NCBI GenBank assembly: GCA_905250115.1
Contig: CAJNOI010000330.1
Location: 1-64,000, forward strand
Length of the DNA: 64,000 bases
Source: Adineta steineri
Lineage: Eukaryota; Rotifera; Eurotatoria; Adinetida; Adinetidae
Direction: 5' to 3'
Shown here: positions 1 through 11,400 of the stretch, in pieces
Layout: every line of letters starts with the position of its first letter
How positions within the stretch are numbered: the first letter of the stretch is position 1
Position numbers and translations under genes: made by a program
The notes under the pieces: model-generated
Seen by the model: the letters and a program-made list of their open reading frames with translations, nothing else
Databases searched by the model: none
Told to the model about the DNA's origin: nothing

Positions 1-2210
1 ATGATACTTACCCCTGTTTCAATTTTCAGTATGCGTATCGTTTACTTTTTCGTCTGAGTACTTATTCTCGCTGATCTATAAGGTTATTATTTTATGGGTA
101 CTTGTTTTTATACATATTAGGACATTGTATTACTGAAATATTTTATAAACGAAAGAAATAACGTCAAAACAACATTATCGTCATATAAATCTTACGAATA
201 AAATTTATAATCATATGACAATTTGATGCACATATATAATGCATACGATTATCTTTATAATATCGACAAAGAATAAAATGACAAGATTAATGACTTCGAA
301 ATAAAAAAAATACATACATTCTAATGAAAGGAATTTGATTTTTCTTTGTTTTGTCTTAAGCATGATTTTTTTCCTACCTGTCATACTTGTGATGAGATAC
401 AGATACCGAAAAAAACAAGTAAAAAAATGTGATTGCAAAACAGATAAATGTAATTTTGTTGACGATCATTTTTATAATCAAATGGATAGAATAGACAACT
501 GCATTTCAAGTACTATTGTAAATTGTCAGATCATTCCATTACATCCAATTTTAAATACTCAGAATCAATTCAAAAATTATTTTATTAGGTTTTCAACGAT
601 CATCGAAATATTTTCCATTAGCAGTAAATATCATTATATAAATAAAAAGTGTCTATAAGAATCTAGTTCCCTCCTACTCTTTTCGAAAAAACGACTATAA
701 CAGATAATAATAGAAATGAAAAAATTATAAATTAAAGTTTAATAACAATTCAATAACCATTTATCTTTTTATAAAAATATTCAATAGTTGTTAAATTTTT
801 CTACCAATGATATATATTTTCTTTAAATTATTTTAATTTTTTTTCTCCCGATAAAGATTATCGTTCACTTTTTTTTGAGTACATATTTTTGCTGACCAGC
901 AAGTTAACAACGTTGTCTGCAATTGTTTTTGAATGCATATTTTATGAAAGATAGGATAATATAAGAGAGTCATTTTTAGATATAATCATTTATATATTAA
1001 TATAGATTCTATTTTTTTTCCTCATTTTAGATGATATGTAAAGAAATTTTATTTAATCAACACACAAAATAAGAAGAAAAAAAAAGAAAATATATCTTTA
1101 TCACAAATACAAATAATAAGTATATAAAAGATTCATCTATTCTTAATAAATGTAACTACTAATTCTTAAATATTTAATTTATTTCATCTGAAGATTTCTT
1201 TTCACTGAGTAATGAAAAAACGATCTAGTTGACAAATCTTTTTTTTATTTGAATATTACGCACATTGTTTAAGACGCATATTGTCAATGAGTGCAGTGAT
1301 GTGAAAACAACAACATTACGTCGATTTCATAACGACAGAATCTATGCATGTATAAACATGACTTGGTAGCTTATTGCGAAGAAAAATAAAACAGAACGAA
1401 AAAGAGTCGTTCTACAGTATCAACGTGGCGTCTTTTCTTTTTTCACCGTATATTATTATGAGTTATACCTTGAAAAAAAGGTAATTTTGTAATAAAAATA
1501 AATAAATTGTTTGCCATTTTTTAATCTCTATTTTATTGAATAAAATCGGATATTATAGTTAAATTATTTACAGATTAATAAAAGAAAAGAAAATTATTTC
1601 TAGCCTTCCATTTATTCTAAATAAATGAAAAAAAGGTTTTTGGCATTAATTTAATTTAAAACGTTAACAATTGATCAAATTAAACAAAGAAAAATATCTA
1701 GTTTTATTTTTTAATATTTAACAAACATTTTGTCATTTGCACCTTTTAAATTAACGTATAGTCTGAATACTTCCTTGAATATATACAAGACCTGTATAAG
1801 ATTAGTTTGAATCGATAATTTAATATAACTATTTGTACAATCAATGGAGACTTTTTGTTTTCAATCATCACAATTGATCGTATTAATGAAAGTGTTTTTT
1901 GGTTTTCGCAAAAAAACGACTTTTCTGTCTTTAAATATCAATTTCATGATAAGACAAAGAATGTTTATGTTAAAAAAATTTATTTTTAATCTCATTGATA
2001 AATACATTCATCAACACTAAAGAATATAACTCAACGTTTTCGTAGTATAAACAATTCTTGATTATAATATCAACCGAAAATTATATATTTACATTCGAGA
2101 ATCGAGTATTTTCCTTATAAAAGAAAACTACATTGAATTATATATTCTTAATATAGTAGCAGTATTTAAAGTTGTCATAAAACAATACTTTGACTTTCAT
2201 ACTCAATTGT

Positions 2211-2253
2211 GAGGGTGTTATTCAAGACGTGACACGCACACTCACCCCACACT
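2211..2253. repeat. Telomere-like palindromic element (weak)
   Basis: A GAGGGTGT arm is followed about 20 bases later by ACTCACCCCACAC. It is a short, degenerate member of the G-arm/C-arm family. Confidence 0.45.
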
Positions 2254-2488
2254 AATATCAATATAGATTTCAATGGAAAGAAAGATAGACTTGATATTAA
2301 TCTGAATTTTTTCTCTGACTATTCTATTTTTATTTAAAAAGTAAATTTATTATTTTTCAACCTAATATATTCTAATTATAGAAAGTAAATCTAGTATTAC
2401 GCAAATTTTTTTATTCTATACTCTATAAAACATATCGATTAGATATTTTATTAATATTTATCAAAGATTCGAAGCTATAATACGAAGA

Positions 2489-2740
2489 TTATTGTTCAGA
2501 TTTTTCCATTCTTCTTTTTTTATGTCTTCCTAATTCATATCGCGTTGAAGTAATAATAATTATTGTTCGATTAAATGGCATAAATAATTCACGCATTTCT
2601 ACAGGATGAAAACACATAAATACATTGACTTGATTCATTTTCGAATCATTCTTGTAAACATCATAAAATTGTTTTCGTTCAGAAAACCTAGGAGACATTT
2701 CATTTGTGGGTGGAAATAAAGAAGATACATACACCCACAC
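2489..2740 (-). pseudogene. Remnant exon of an unrecognised protein with a conserved-looking core
   Basis: The 83-codon frame contains a protein-like core, with FMCFHP, then ELFMPFNRT, then a run of hydrophobic residues and TRYELGR. Alternating buried beta strand and charged loop of this kind does not look like random AT-rich translation, and I have an impression of similar text in putative glycosyltransferase-like proteins, but I cannot name the family. The first residues lie inside a telomere-like palindrome (2706-2750), so the N-terminal part is not genuine coding sequence. No exons that extend it could be found on either side. It is probably a broken gene fragment, and could be one exon of a gene I failed to assemble. 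Confidence 0.3.
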
Positions 2741-2750
2741 TCACACCCTA
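2706..2750. repeat. Telomere-like palindromic element
   Basis: TGGGTGG on the left and CACCCACACTCACACCC on the right, separated by an AT-rich loop containing AAGAAGAT. The right arm is longer than the left. Confidence 0.5.
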
Positions 2751-3302
2751 TAGATCTGAGAATGTATGCATAAATAGAATAACGATGAGGTGTACTAATT
2801 CATCAAGTACTAGTCCGTTCGAAAAAAGTCATTTACAGCACCGAACCAATATGAAAGAAATGTGAAAATGCGTATAAAGTTATCTTTTTTTCATTCTTAT
2901 CTCAACAATCTAATTCTACTACACCACTTTTATTTGGGCACGCACAATACTTATAAAAAAGAAAGGAAAGAAGACATTACTTTTACATATATTTCTGGAC
3001 TTTTATTCACACATCTTTCATGTTAAAAACAGTTTGTTGTAAGAAACTAAAAGCATCACGAAATTTTCCATGAAATAAATCAATAACTAATGACTTGACT
3101 GATTCTGCAGCGGCGGTACCCACTATTCAAAATATGCCTCTTCAAGGAAAACTAACAAAACCCAAGGAACTGAACACATTCAATAGGTGCTGATAAGCGA
3201 GACCTCTACTGTATGAAAATGTCAACAGTGATCAATTGAGAATCCATTCGGCTACAATGTTTTTAACGCTTATTGTCAAAAAAGAAGTCTATCTTTATTT
3301 AA

Positions 3303-3361
3303 GCGTGGGTGGGTAGGTATGAGAGAAGAAAGAACCAATCCACATTTACACCCACACTCCC
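3303..3361. repeat. Telomere-like palindromic element
   Basis: GCGTGGGTGGGTAGGT forms the left arm and CCACATTTACACCCACACTCC the right arm, with an AGAAGAAAG loop between them. Confidence 0.6.
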
Positions 3362-3670
3362 ATTACTTTTAGTAAATGTTTAATTATCAAATATAGTTAC
3401 AAATAATATTGAAGAATTTCTTCAGTATTCTTAAAAGTTTATTTTAGATAAACTAAATATAAATACTTATAAATGACATGGCTATGGTGGATTTTCATCA
3501 TTAGTATCATTATGTGTACGTGAAGCTGCTCTTACCATATGCGGCATGTTAGTCGCGAGATTACTCATTCTTAATGAATATGTTCTGACTTTCTTTTTGA
3601 ATATTTAGTAGTTTTATATATTTCGAATATATATTATTGGTCTGGTACACGGTGCCCATCATTCGATCGA

Positions 3671-4898
3671 ATGGATGGAAAAATTGTTATTATTACAGGA
3701 AGTAATTCTGGAGTGGGAAAACACACAGCTATAGAATTAGCAAAGCGAGGTAAACAATATTTGTCATGATTTAGAAAAAGATATTTTTTTCTATTTTATT
3801 TTACAGGTGCTCATGTAATTTTAGCTTGTCGTGATCGAAAACGGACAGAGAAAGCATTAAAAGAAATATGTAAATTATCAGGAAGTAATAATGTAGAGAT
3901 CGAAATTGTTGATCTTGCTTCATTAAAATCAATTCAAGAATGTGCTAAACGTCTTCGTGGAAGATTATCAAAATTAGATGTTCTGATAAATAATGCTGGT
4001 AAATAAATATTCAATATTAGTTTTTATGATGAACTTGTGTCTATCTTTAGGAGTAATGATGGCATCAGAAAAATCTGCTGATGGTTATGAAATGCATTTT
4101 GCTGTTAATCATCTTGGTCATTTTCTGTTAACAAATCTTCTCTTAGATTTAATGAAAAATGCTCCATCAGCTCGAATTATTAATGTATCATCTATAAGTC
4201 ATGCTTGTAAATATTTCTTCTTTTTAATGAATAAAAACTTTCTTTTTCTTTTTATAAATTTAGTTTTAAATATAACAATAAATTGGGATGATATTAATTT
4301 TACAAAGCCCTATTGGAAATTCAATGCTTATTCACATAGTAAATTAGCAAATATATTATTTACGAATGAATTAGCACGAAGATTACAAAGTTTATTTGAT
4401 TATTTTTATGATATAAATGTATTTATTTTTATATTAAATTTCAGATACAAATATTACTACAAATAGTCTTCATCCTGGTAAATGAATTTTTAAGAAAAAT
4501 TCTTTCATCAAAAAGATATTTTCTAGGTCTTGTTCGAACTGAAGTTATTCGAAACATATTAGGTCATTATCAAATAATATTAAATACATTAATTCTTCTT
4601 TTAACACCTATATGGTATTGTTTAATCAAAAGTCCTGAACAAGGTGCTCAAACATCTATTTATCTAGCATCTGACCGTCGTTTGGATCATGTGACAGGAA
4701 AATATTTTAAGTAAATTATTTACTTAGATTTTTCCTATTTCTCATTTTTTTTCTATTATAATGGAAATATATAGGGAGTGTAAAGAATGTTCATCATCAA
4801 AAACATCACTTGATCAACAAGCTGCTAAGCGTCTTTGGAAACTAAGTGAAGAAATGACACATTTAGATGATGCATTAAAATATGTACGAAATAATTAA
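3671..4898 (+). CDS. Short-chain dehydrogenase/reductase, retinol dehydrogenase-like
   Basis: NAD(P)-dependent oxidoreductase of the classical SDR family, closest in layout to RDH11-14, which reduce retinal or similar lipid aldehydes at membranes; the substrate is inferred. Seven exons can be joined in frame (3671-3749, 3807-3998, 4051-4206, 4264-4389, 4445-4477, 4527-4710, 4775-4898), all with GT-AG introns of 48-64 bp, giving 297 residues. The cofactor motif is TGSNSGVGK near residue 9, the NNAG motif near residue 88, the serine strand is INVSSISH, and the catalytic Tyr-Lys is YSHSK. The frame stays open upstream of the chosen ATG for about 30 codons (including SGTRCPSFDR), as in RDHs that carry an N-terminal membrane segment, so an upstream first exon is likely and the true start may lie before 3671. 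Confidence 0.9.
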
Positions 4899-5230
4899 TT
4901 TTCTATTTAATAATTATATTTCTTTTCGCTATAAATTCCATTAATCATCAAATGAAAGTGATTGTTAATTTTTAGATAATTTTAAACTGACAACTAATAG
5001 TAATGAATATTTTGCTTATTGTTAACAATCATATTATTCATCTTGATGGTGGGTATAACTGTTTTCATTCTCTCGTGCCTATACTCACAACCACACCCAC
5101 CCACATCCTCAAGATCTAGATCGAAATCTAGATTGCGCTAATTTATTCGTTGAACTTAAGCTCACGTTATTGATAAAAAACTTATTATCTAGAAAAGAAG
5201 AATTAGTTTTTCGTCTTCCATATATGACAT
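4899..5230. other. Intergenic, with one palindromic element
   Basis: AT-rich spacer between the SDR and the Cys-rich gene on the opposite strand (convergent 3' ends). Apart from the telomere-like palindrome at 5039-5115 nothing is seen. Confidence 0.6.
5039..5115. repeat. Telomere-like palindromic element with CATCTTGA-type ends
   Basis: Starts CATCTTGATGGTGGG and ends CCCACATCCTCAAGAT, so both ends match as an inverted repeat. The loop carries CATTCTCTCGTGCC. This is one of the clearer examples in which both outer ends can be seen. Confidence 0.7.
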
Positions 5231-5458
5231 TCACTTGAAACAGCAGGCGTAACAATATAAACGGCCACATTTTCCACAATAGTAACGAACAGGACGCCGA
5301 TCACCAACCGGAAACCCACATTTTTGACATTGTGGACGGGTGTCAATTTCACGAACACTAACATAAGTATAATCTACTGGAGGATCACGACGATCACAAT
5401 CATCATTATGCTTGGTATCACATCGACTATTGCAACCTGGACAGACGAAATGTGGCAT
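5231..5458 (-). CDS. Small cysteine-rich protein, putative zinc-ribbon
   Basis: A 75-residue single-exon frame with four Cys pairs or clusters: CPGC near residue 6, CQKC near residue 44, CGKC near residue 61 and CYACC at the C-terminus, plus isolated Cys and His residues between. Paired CxxC knuckles suggest two structural zinc sites, and the charged linker (DDCDRRDPP) favours a cytosolic or nuclear protein over a secreted one; there is no signal peptide. The family was not recognised. It lies upstream of the SDR 3' end and downstream of the ADP-ribosyltransferase, which is on the same strand. The composition is much too Cys-rich to be chance in AT-rich DNA, but expression is unproven. Confidence 0.6.
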   Translation of the reverse strand: MPHFVCPGCNSRCDTKHNDDCDRRDPPVDYTYVSVREIDTRPQCQKCGFPVGDRRPVRYYCGKCGRLYCYACCFK

Positions 5459-5630
5459 GGTCTGTTGCTTATCTTCTAAATAAAAAACGGAGAACTGAGT
5501 CGCATATTGAGAAATGGTACTGTAATTGCATCAAATTTGTCAGTACCAGCATCGGCTGAGTTAGTAATCTGATACTCTTCAGTATGATAGAGTTAATCAA
5601 GTATCTGATAAGGTACTGGTAGAAATTTCT

Positions 5631-5690
5631 AGAGGGTGTGAGTGAGGATGTCTCTTCTTCTCTCACACCCACATCTACACCCTCAAGATG
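5631..5690. repeat. Telomere-like palindromic element
   Basis: GAGGGTGTGAGTGAGGATG is followed by a TCTCTTCTTCTCT loop and then CACACCCACATCTACACCC with the end CTCAAGATG. An open frame at 5469-5693 on the minus strand is created by this element and is not a gene. Confidence 0.75.
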
Positions 5691-5722
5691 CAAGTTTCAT
5701 AAAAGACTACGAGTCTTTCTTT

Positions 5723-6550
5723 TTAACACAACTGCATAAAAGTAAAGAGAATATTACCCGTTACGATACTTAAAGGTTTGTTTCTCAAAACCAATGGTGA
5801 AACTGTATGCAAAGATGACGTGACAAATACATATGCCGGTTGTATTTCTCTGAGAAATATAATATGTGTGGCATTCACACCATGTATCACGTGTACTTGC
5901 TTAATAACTTCAAAACAGGATCCGGGCATTAAAATAACTTCTTCTTCTTCTTCTGCATTTTTGAAAAACGAATGTTCCATGACTGATTTTCCATTTTGAG
6001 ACTCGATAGAAAATAATGTTCGTATACCTTCGGTGCCCAAAAATCGTTCGCTTTCAAGGGTTCGTCGTAATTCTAAGCACGAACTCACGCCCCACCAAGT
6101 AAACTTGCTTCCGGGAGGGTATTTTGGACTTAAGTCAACGTCGCGCACACCACGCCAAATTGTCTGAGCGCTAGATGGAAGTTTTTGAAGAGCTGTAAAA
6201 AAGAGTTTTAGAAAATATAGCCACGGCTCCAATGCTTGACGATTTTCTGAGCGTAAATGCTTGTTAAAGATGTGGCTGAAAGAAATCTGGGAGCCAAATT
6301 CCATTGTATATAATTGAATAGATGCAGATTCATCTTGACTAAGACCGTCCATCGGATTTTGTGAATTTTCTTTAGCTGCCGACACATTTCTTTCAATACC
6401 GTCAAACAAATGAATAACTTCTTTCAGTGATTCTTCTAACGTGACAAGTGGCACGTCTTGGTAATCTGTGAAGGAGGCGAGAAGACACACGGCGGGCTCA
6501 TTCAACACGTCTGTAAAGCGTGAAACGGTTCGATTTTCTTCATCAGCCAT
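5723..6550 (-). CDS. NAD(P)+--protein-arginine ADP-ribosyltransferase (ART) family protein
   Basis: A 275-residue single-exon protein of the R-S-E ART fold, which transfers ADP-ribose from NAD+ to arginine; this family is expanded in bdelloid rotifers. The three active-site elements are visible in order: Arg in IWRGVRD (about residue 133), the Ser strand in FTWWGVSSC (about residue 158), and the E-x-E region in EEEEEVILMPGS (about residue 205). FSIESQNGKSVMEHSFF and the terminal FLREIQPAYVF also fit the fold. There is no signal peptide or GPI tail, so it is probably cytosolic. The catalytic glutamates sit inside a run of five GAA codons. The ATG at 6550 begins MADEENRT and leaves a complete domain. 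It is on the same strand as, and between, the Cys-rich gene and the SPRY-like gene. Confidence 0.85.
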   Translation of the reverse strand: MADEENRTVSRFTDVLNEPAVCLLASFTDYQDVPLVTLEESLKEVIHLFDGIERNVSAAKENSQNPMDGLSQDESASIQLYTMEFGSQISFSHIFNKHLRSENRQALEPWLYFLKLFFTALQKLPSSAQTIWRGVRDVDLSPKYPPGSKFTWWGVSSCLELRRTLESERFLGTEGIRTLFSIESQNGKSVMEHSFFKNAEEEEEVILMPGSCFEVIKQVHVIHGVNATHIIFLREIQPAYVFVTSSLHTVSPLVLRNKPLSIVTGNILFTFMQLC

Positions 6551-7242
6551 CGTTTGTACAATTTTGATATATATAATGTATTGGCTGAATCACTTGATAA
6601 CAAGAGTTTACTAATCGTGCTCGAATAACAAAGAAAAATAAAATCTATTTTGCCTACTATCGTATGTTAAATGGTGCAAATGAAAACAAAAATATTCTAT
6701 ATACGGCTACTCACGATAGATTGTGGAGAACGGAAGAGAAAAATATTCTGACTATACTGACTAAAACAGCACCACGCGACGCGAAGAACGAAAGAGAAAA
6801 ATATTATGACTACAACGGAGAGGATGAGGTCGTTTTGAGGGTATGAATGTGATAAGTTACTCCGAGAATATTCTTTTAAATTTTCAGGATTCTTACAAAA
6901 TGGCTAATATCACTGCAATGATTCAAAAGAAGAATTTCTTTTGTTCATAGAGGATTTCAAATAGAATATAAAGTCGAGTTTCACAGCAGCAGCAGAATTC
7001 AGACTTCTTTATTGAGTTAGTCAATTAACAATATAAAAAAAATACTGAATTTAATTTAAGTCGACATGTTTCGCCATCTCAATGGCATTATCAAGAGATC
7101 GTCTCTTTATGTAGAGATAAAAAGGAGAATTAAAGAAATAAAAGACTGGTTGATGAAAAACAGTGACGGAATTGTCTATTTAGAGTATTTCACATAGCGA
7201 TAACATGTAGAAAAAAAATACTATAATCTTTGGTTGAGGCGT
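6551..7242. other. Intergenic spacer
   Basis: About 690 bp between two minus-strand genes, expected to hold the ART promoter and the 3' end of the SPRY-like gene. The 60-codon frame at 6664-6846 has no recognisable features. Nothing else was found. Confidence 0.5.
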
Positions 7243-7839
7243 TTATAATAGCGATATCCGAGCAGTATATTGAGAGAGACCGACATAGAGACACCAAGGG
7301 AAAGGAGCATGATCAATGTCAACTTCCATTTCATCTTGTTCTTTTGTGTCTTCATTGATCATACTTAATCGGTGTTTATCACAATCTACTATGATTGTAT
7401 ATACATGGCTGTTTTTTTTCATATAGCTCAGAATTTGCTTCAGCTCATAACTGTCCCATTTTCCATTAAGAACACGACCACGATCTTTCAGCCAACCGTA
7501 CGTCGAAGGACTAGTAGAATAGGTGCCCCAACAATAATCATCCGGCATAAGCGGTATATTTCGTGAGTGAATACCCAGAACTGGATTGCCATGATCTACT
7601 CTTATTCGAATATGGTGAATGCCAGATGAATATGAGTGAATACCAAGTGCACATCCACATAATCCAGGTGTAACATTCATAACCGTTCTTTCATTATCCA
7701 AAGATTGTATTGCCGTCTCGTTAGGTGTATAAATTTGTACGAATTTCTCATCGTTTACTATGTTCCCATTGTTGAACGTTGTTGATGATGAAGTAGAAGA
7801 AGCCATATATTTGCTCTGTATTTCTATTCGATTAAACAC
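7243..7839 (-). CDS. SPRY/B30.2-like domain protein
   Basis: A 198-residue single-exon protein. After a Ser/Thr-rich N-terminus (residues 1-30) comes a beta-sandwich pattern typical of SPRY domains: HHIRIRVDHGNPVLGI, then CWGTYSTSPSTYGWLKDRG, IIVDCDKHRLSMINE and PWCLYVGLSQYTARISLL. SPRY domains bind protein partners and carry no catalysis; no RING, B-box or other partner domain is attached here. Standalone SPRY-like proteins of this kind are frequent in rotifer genomes. A second Met at residue 12 (MASSTSSS) could be the real start. Confidence 0.7.
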   Translation of the reverse strand: MFNRIEIQSKYMASSTSSSTTFNNGNIVNDEKFVQIYTPNETAIQSLDNERTVMNVTPGLCGCALGIHSYSSGIHHIRIRVDHGNPVLGIHSRNIPLMPDDYCWGTYSTSPSTYGWLKDRGRVLNGKWDSYELKQILSYMKKNSHVYTIIVDCDKHRLSMINEDTKEQDEMEVDIDHAPFPWCLYVGLSQYTARISLL

Positions 7840-8450
7840 TCTACAACAATAAAATATCTTCTTTTAACGGCCTGCAATTTTTCTTTTCTGACTAATTCGT
7901 ATATTTCTTCTCACAGCACGAAACACCGAAAAACAACAACGTATAGGAGGATCTTTTCTTCTTTGTACCTTACTTCAAGAGAATAGTAAAAGAAAAATAG
8001 TTGTTATTGCATCAATCGCCGAACAAACGTGCGCAAGAGAACGTAGTATTTGTTTTTGTGCGTCTACTCGATAAGGCACTATGAAACGGAGAAATATCTT
8101 CTTTTTCTTTTTTTGCGTTCGTATATGCTACCTAAGACTTTATTAATTTCATTTTATATCGACTGGTCCGATATTATTCAATTCGTGCAGAGTTGAAAAA
8201 AGCCATGTTATTTCAACGAGAGCTAAAAACTGCCTATATCTTGAGAGTGTTGGTGATTGTGTCTCTTCTTTTCTCACATCCACACGATTTCCATAAATCC
8301 TTTGAATAATCTAACAAAAAATTGACATTTTCTCCAATGTGATATGAATGATCAATCTGAAAATAGATTCGTTTTCACATAATGTTACAAGAGTCAATTT
8401 TTTTACTTCTAAATGAAGATGAAAACAATACATTTATTAAAAAAAACGAT
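7840..8450. other. Intergenic spacer
   Basis: Lies between the SPRY-like gene and the 3' end of the ABC transporter, both on the minus strand. It contains one palindrome (8237-8286) and otherwise nothing that could be supported. Confidence 0.5.
8237..8286. repeat. Telomere-like palindromic element (partial)
   Basis: TATCTTGAGAGTGTTGGTG, a TCTCTTCTTTTCTC loop and a short CACATCCACAC right arm. The right outer end is missing. Confidence 0.6.
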
Positions 8451-11400
8451 TTAGTGAGTAAAAGCAGTGATCATCCGATAATAAATTCCTTTGAGTGCAA
8501 GAAGTGTTTCATGTGTTCCTGATTCGATGATGTCACCTTGATTATTAAAGACATAAATCATATTACATCGTTGAATTGTAGACAAACGGTGGGCAACAAT
8601 AATAGTCGTACTATTTTCATTGAGATGAGCTTCTTCTAATGCTTGTTGAATAAGCTACAAATGACATAAGAATTGTTTTTTATACTTGAAAATACAGAAT
8701 AGCACAACAGTCTCAATACCGAGAAAAAATTAATATGAACAAGTGAAATTTAGCAAAGTTTCTCACTAACCCTGTATTTCGAAAAATATGATTACCTGTT
8801 CGTTAACAGTATCCAAAGCTGATGTAGCTTCATCAAAAAGTAATAATTTGGTTTGTCGAAGTAGACAACGAGCAATAACAATACGTTGTTTTTGTCCAGT
8901 AGACATTTGAGTACCTTCAACTCCTACATTTGTTTCATAAGCCTGAAAAAAAACAATTTGTTAACATTGTTGATATCATACTGAATGTTTTATTAAATAC
9001 CTGTGGTAATGAACAAATGAAATCATGAATTTTGGCTAATTTTGCTACTTGAATGATTTGCTCATCGGTTGGTAATGATTCTGAGCGATATTGACAACCA
9101 AATAAAATATTTTCTTTTATAGTTGTATCAAATAGAATTGGTTCTTGATTGACTAAACCAATTTGAGAACGCCACCAATCAACATCTAATGATCGAATAT
9201 CATTATTATCAATAAACTAGAAATTGAGAGACTTTCAATTATTCAAAACAAAAAACTTTCTTTTTACCAAATGACCGTCATCAACATCATAGAAACGAGT
9301 GAGTAATTGAATAATACTTGATTTTCCACATCCACTTGGACCAACTAATGCTATTGTTTGACCTAAAATAAATAATTATTTACTTTCATAGAATATAAAG
9401 AATTTACCTCGATGAATTTGCATTGATAAATGATCAAGTATTTTTATATGTGGTCTTGTTGGATAAGAAAAAGTCACTTGATCAAAATTGATATCACTAT
9501 TAAATGAATTCTATAAATATATAGAAAGATAAAGATATGTTCTATTGATTAAAATATATCTTACAGGTTTGTGTTTATTAGATGCTTCAATATCAATCAA
9601 TGATTGACGTTCGAATAGATTGACAAAATTACGAGATGCTGTTCCTGTTCGACCAATTTCTGCAGCTCTAAAACGAAGAACAGATTCAACCAAACTCACA
9701 TTATTAGTTTATTTTCATTACTTACGCCATTTCAGTAATCATTGTACCGACACTAATAAAAATAGCATAAACAAATACTCTAAAATAAATCACTTAAAAT
9801 GATCATTAAATGAAGAAAGTTATTTTTACATCGTCATTTCATCCAAGCTTAGTAGTTTATCATCAACAAATTTTAATCCAACAGCATACAATATACCTAC
9901 AGCAAATCGTCCAATAGAATGTCGTATTCCTGATAAGAACCCAAGAACGACTATTGTTTGTGTTGGTCTAAAAATATTCATTGATATTAAATTAAATGTC
10001 TATCAATTAACGTGTTTCGTTTATACAGTTCAGTTTGATCGATCAATGCATTGTATTGATTGGAGAAATCTTTATCTTTTCCCAGTTGGCGAACTGTACG
10101 AATATTTGATATACATTCAACAGTCAACTAGACAAACGATAAATATTCATTATTACTATTAGACTAATCATATGTCAAGAAACAAATAGATATAGATCTT
10201 ATCTTTTGTAAAATTTTTATTGTAAAAGACAAAACTTACTGTAGTTGCTTCTTGAACAATTTTATTATGTACAATCGTATTTCGTTCATTGATGTAGATT
10301 ATTCCAGCAACGACTAATGCATAGATTATTAATTGAATATTTACAATAAGCATTAATCTCCAATTAATAATTAAACCAATAATTGTACCGATGAAAAGTG
10401 TTCCTATTGCTTGTATTACAAATATAATTCGAATATTCAATAACTATTAAGAAAAATTCAATTCTTAGATGAAGATCTTAGTATTTTTTTTTCCTAAGAT
10501 TTCTTTAATAACTTACTCGTTTAACATCATCAGCATCGGTACTTAGACGAACACAAAGTGCTGTACTATTATTCTCTTGTCGATCATGCCAGCCGACTTC
10601 TTGTCGAAAAAATGCTGTCAATGCTTTTATACGAAGTCTTTTGATAAAAGCTGTAGCTGCAACAGCAAAATTTGCATGCTAAATATAAAATATATGATTT
10701 TAGTCAAATTAATTTCATATGAAATAACTTAAGACAAACAATAATTATATTAATCGAGAATGTTAAAATGCCCAATAGAAATAGAATAAAACAAACAAAC
10801 TTTATCTTTTGTTCTTGTTGTTTAATATGACATTCTTGTAATACCTAAATAAATAAAACATTTCGAACGCGTTTCTAAATATTCGAAGATTAATGAGAAA
10901 ATTGATTTACTTTAACTGAATATCCAAGCAATATAGAATATAATACATCGAATCCACTGTAAATAAGACAAATAATTGAACCTATAATGATATAATTATA
11001 CTCAGGACGTGCTAATTTAAGTAAGGTAAAGAATGGATATTTTGTTTTCGTCGATGTCGTCTAAAAGAAATTAACAAATTGAAATATTTCTTCAATAACA
11101 TGTGCATACTTACATCATTAGTATTCAATAGTGATACATTTTTATCACCTGATGATACATGACGGTATCTCACTATGGTATGAAAAATAATATTTGATAG
11201 AAATTATTTAAATAAAAACCTAACTCCTTACTTTCATTATCATTATCATCAGACAACATATCTGTGACGATTTCAGTAGCATTGTATTGTTGTTGTGCTT
11301 GTACTAGTTTGAAATATAGTCCTTGAAGAGTCATTAAAGACTCGTGATTGCCTGATTCGACAATCTGACCATGATCCAAAAGATATATATGTGAACATTT

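Larger units (their letters stand above)
1..3670. other. Gene-poor AT-rich stretch
   Basis: No convincing intact gene was found on either strand. A 107-codon open frame at 335-658 (+) has one hydrophobic segment followed by a basic, Cys-containing tail; it has no ATG at its start and no recognised family, so it is not called. The stretch holds three telomere-like palindromes near 2211, 2706 and 3303, and one glycosyltransferase-like remnant on the minus strand, listed separately. Confidence 0.5.
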
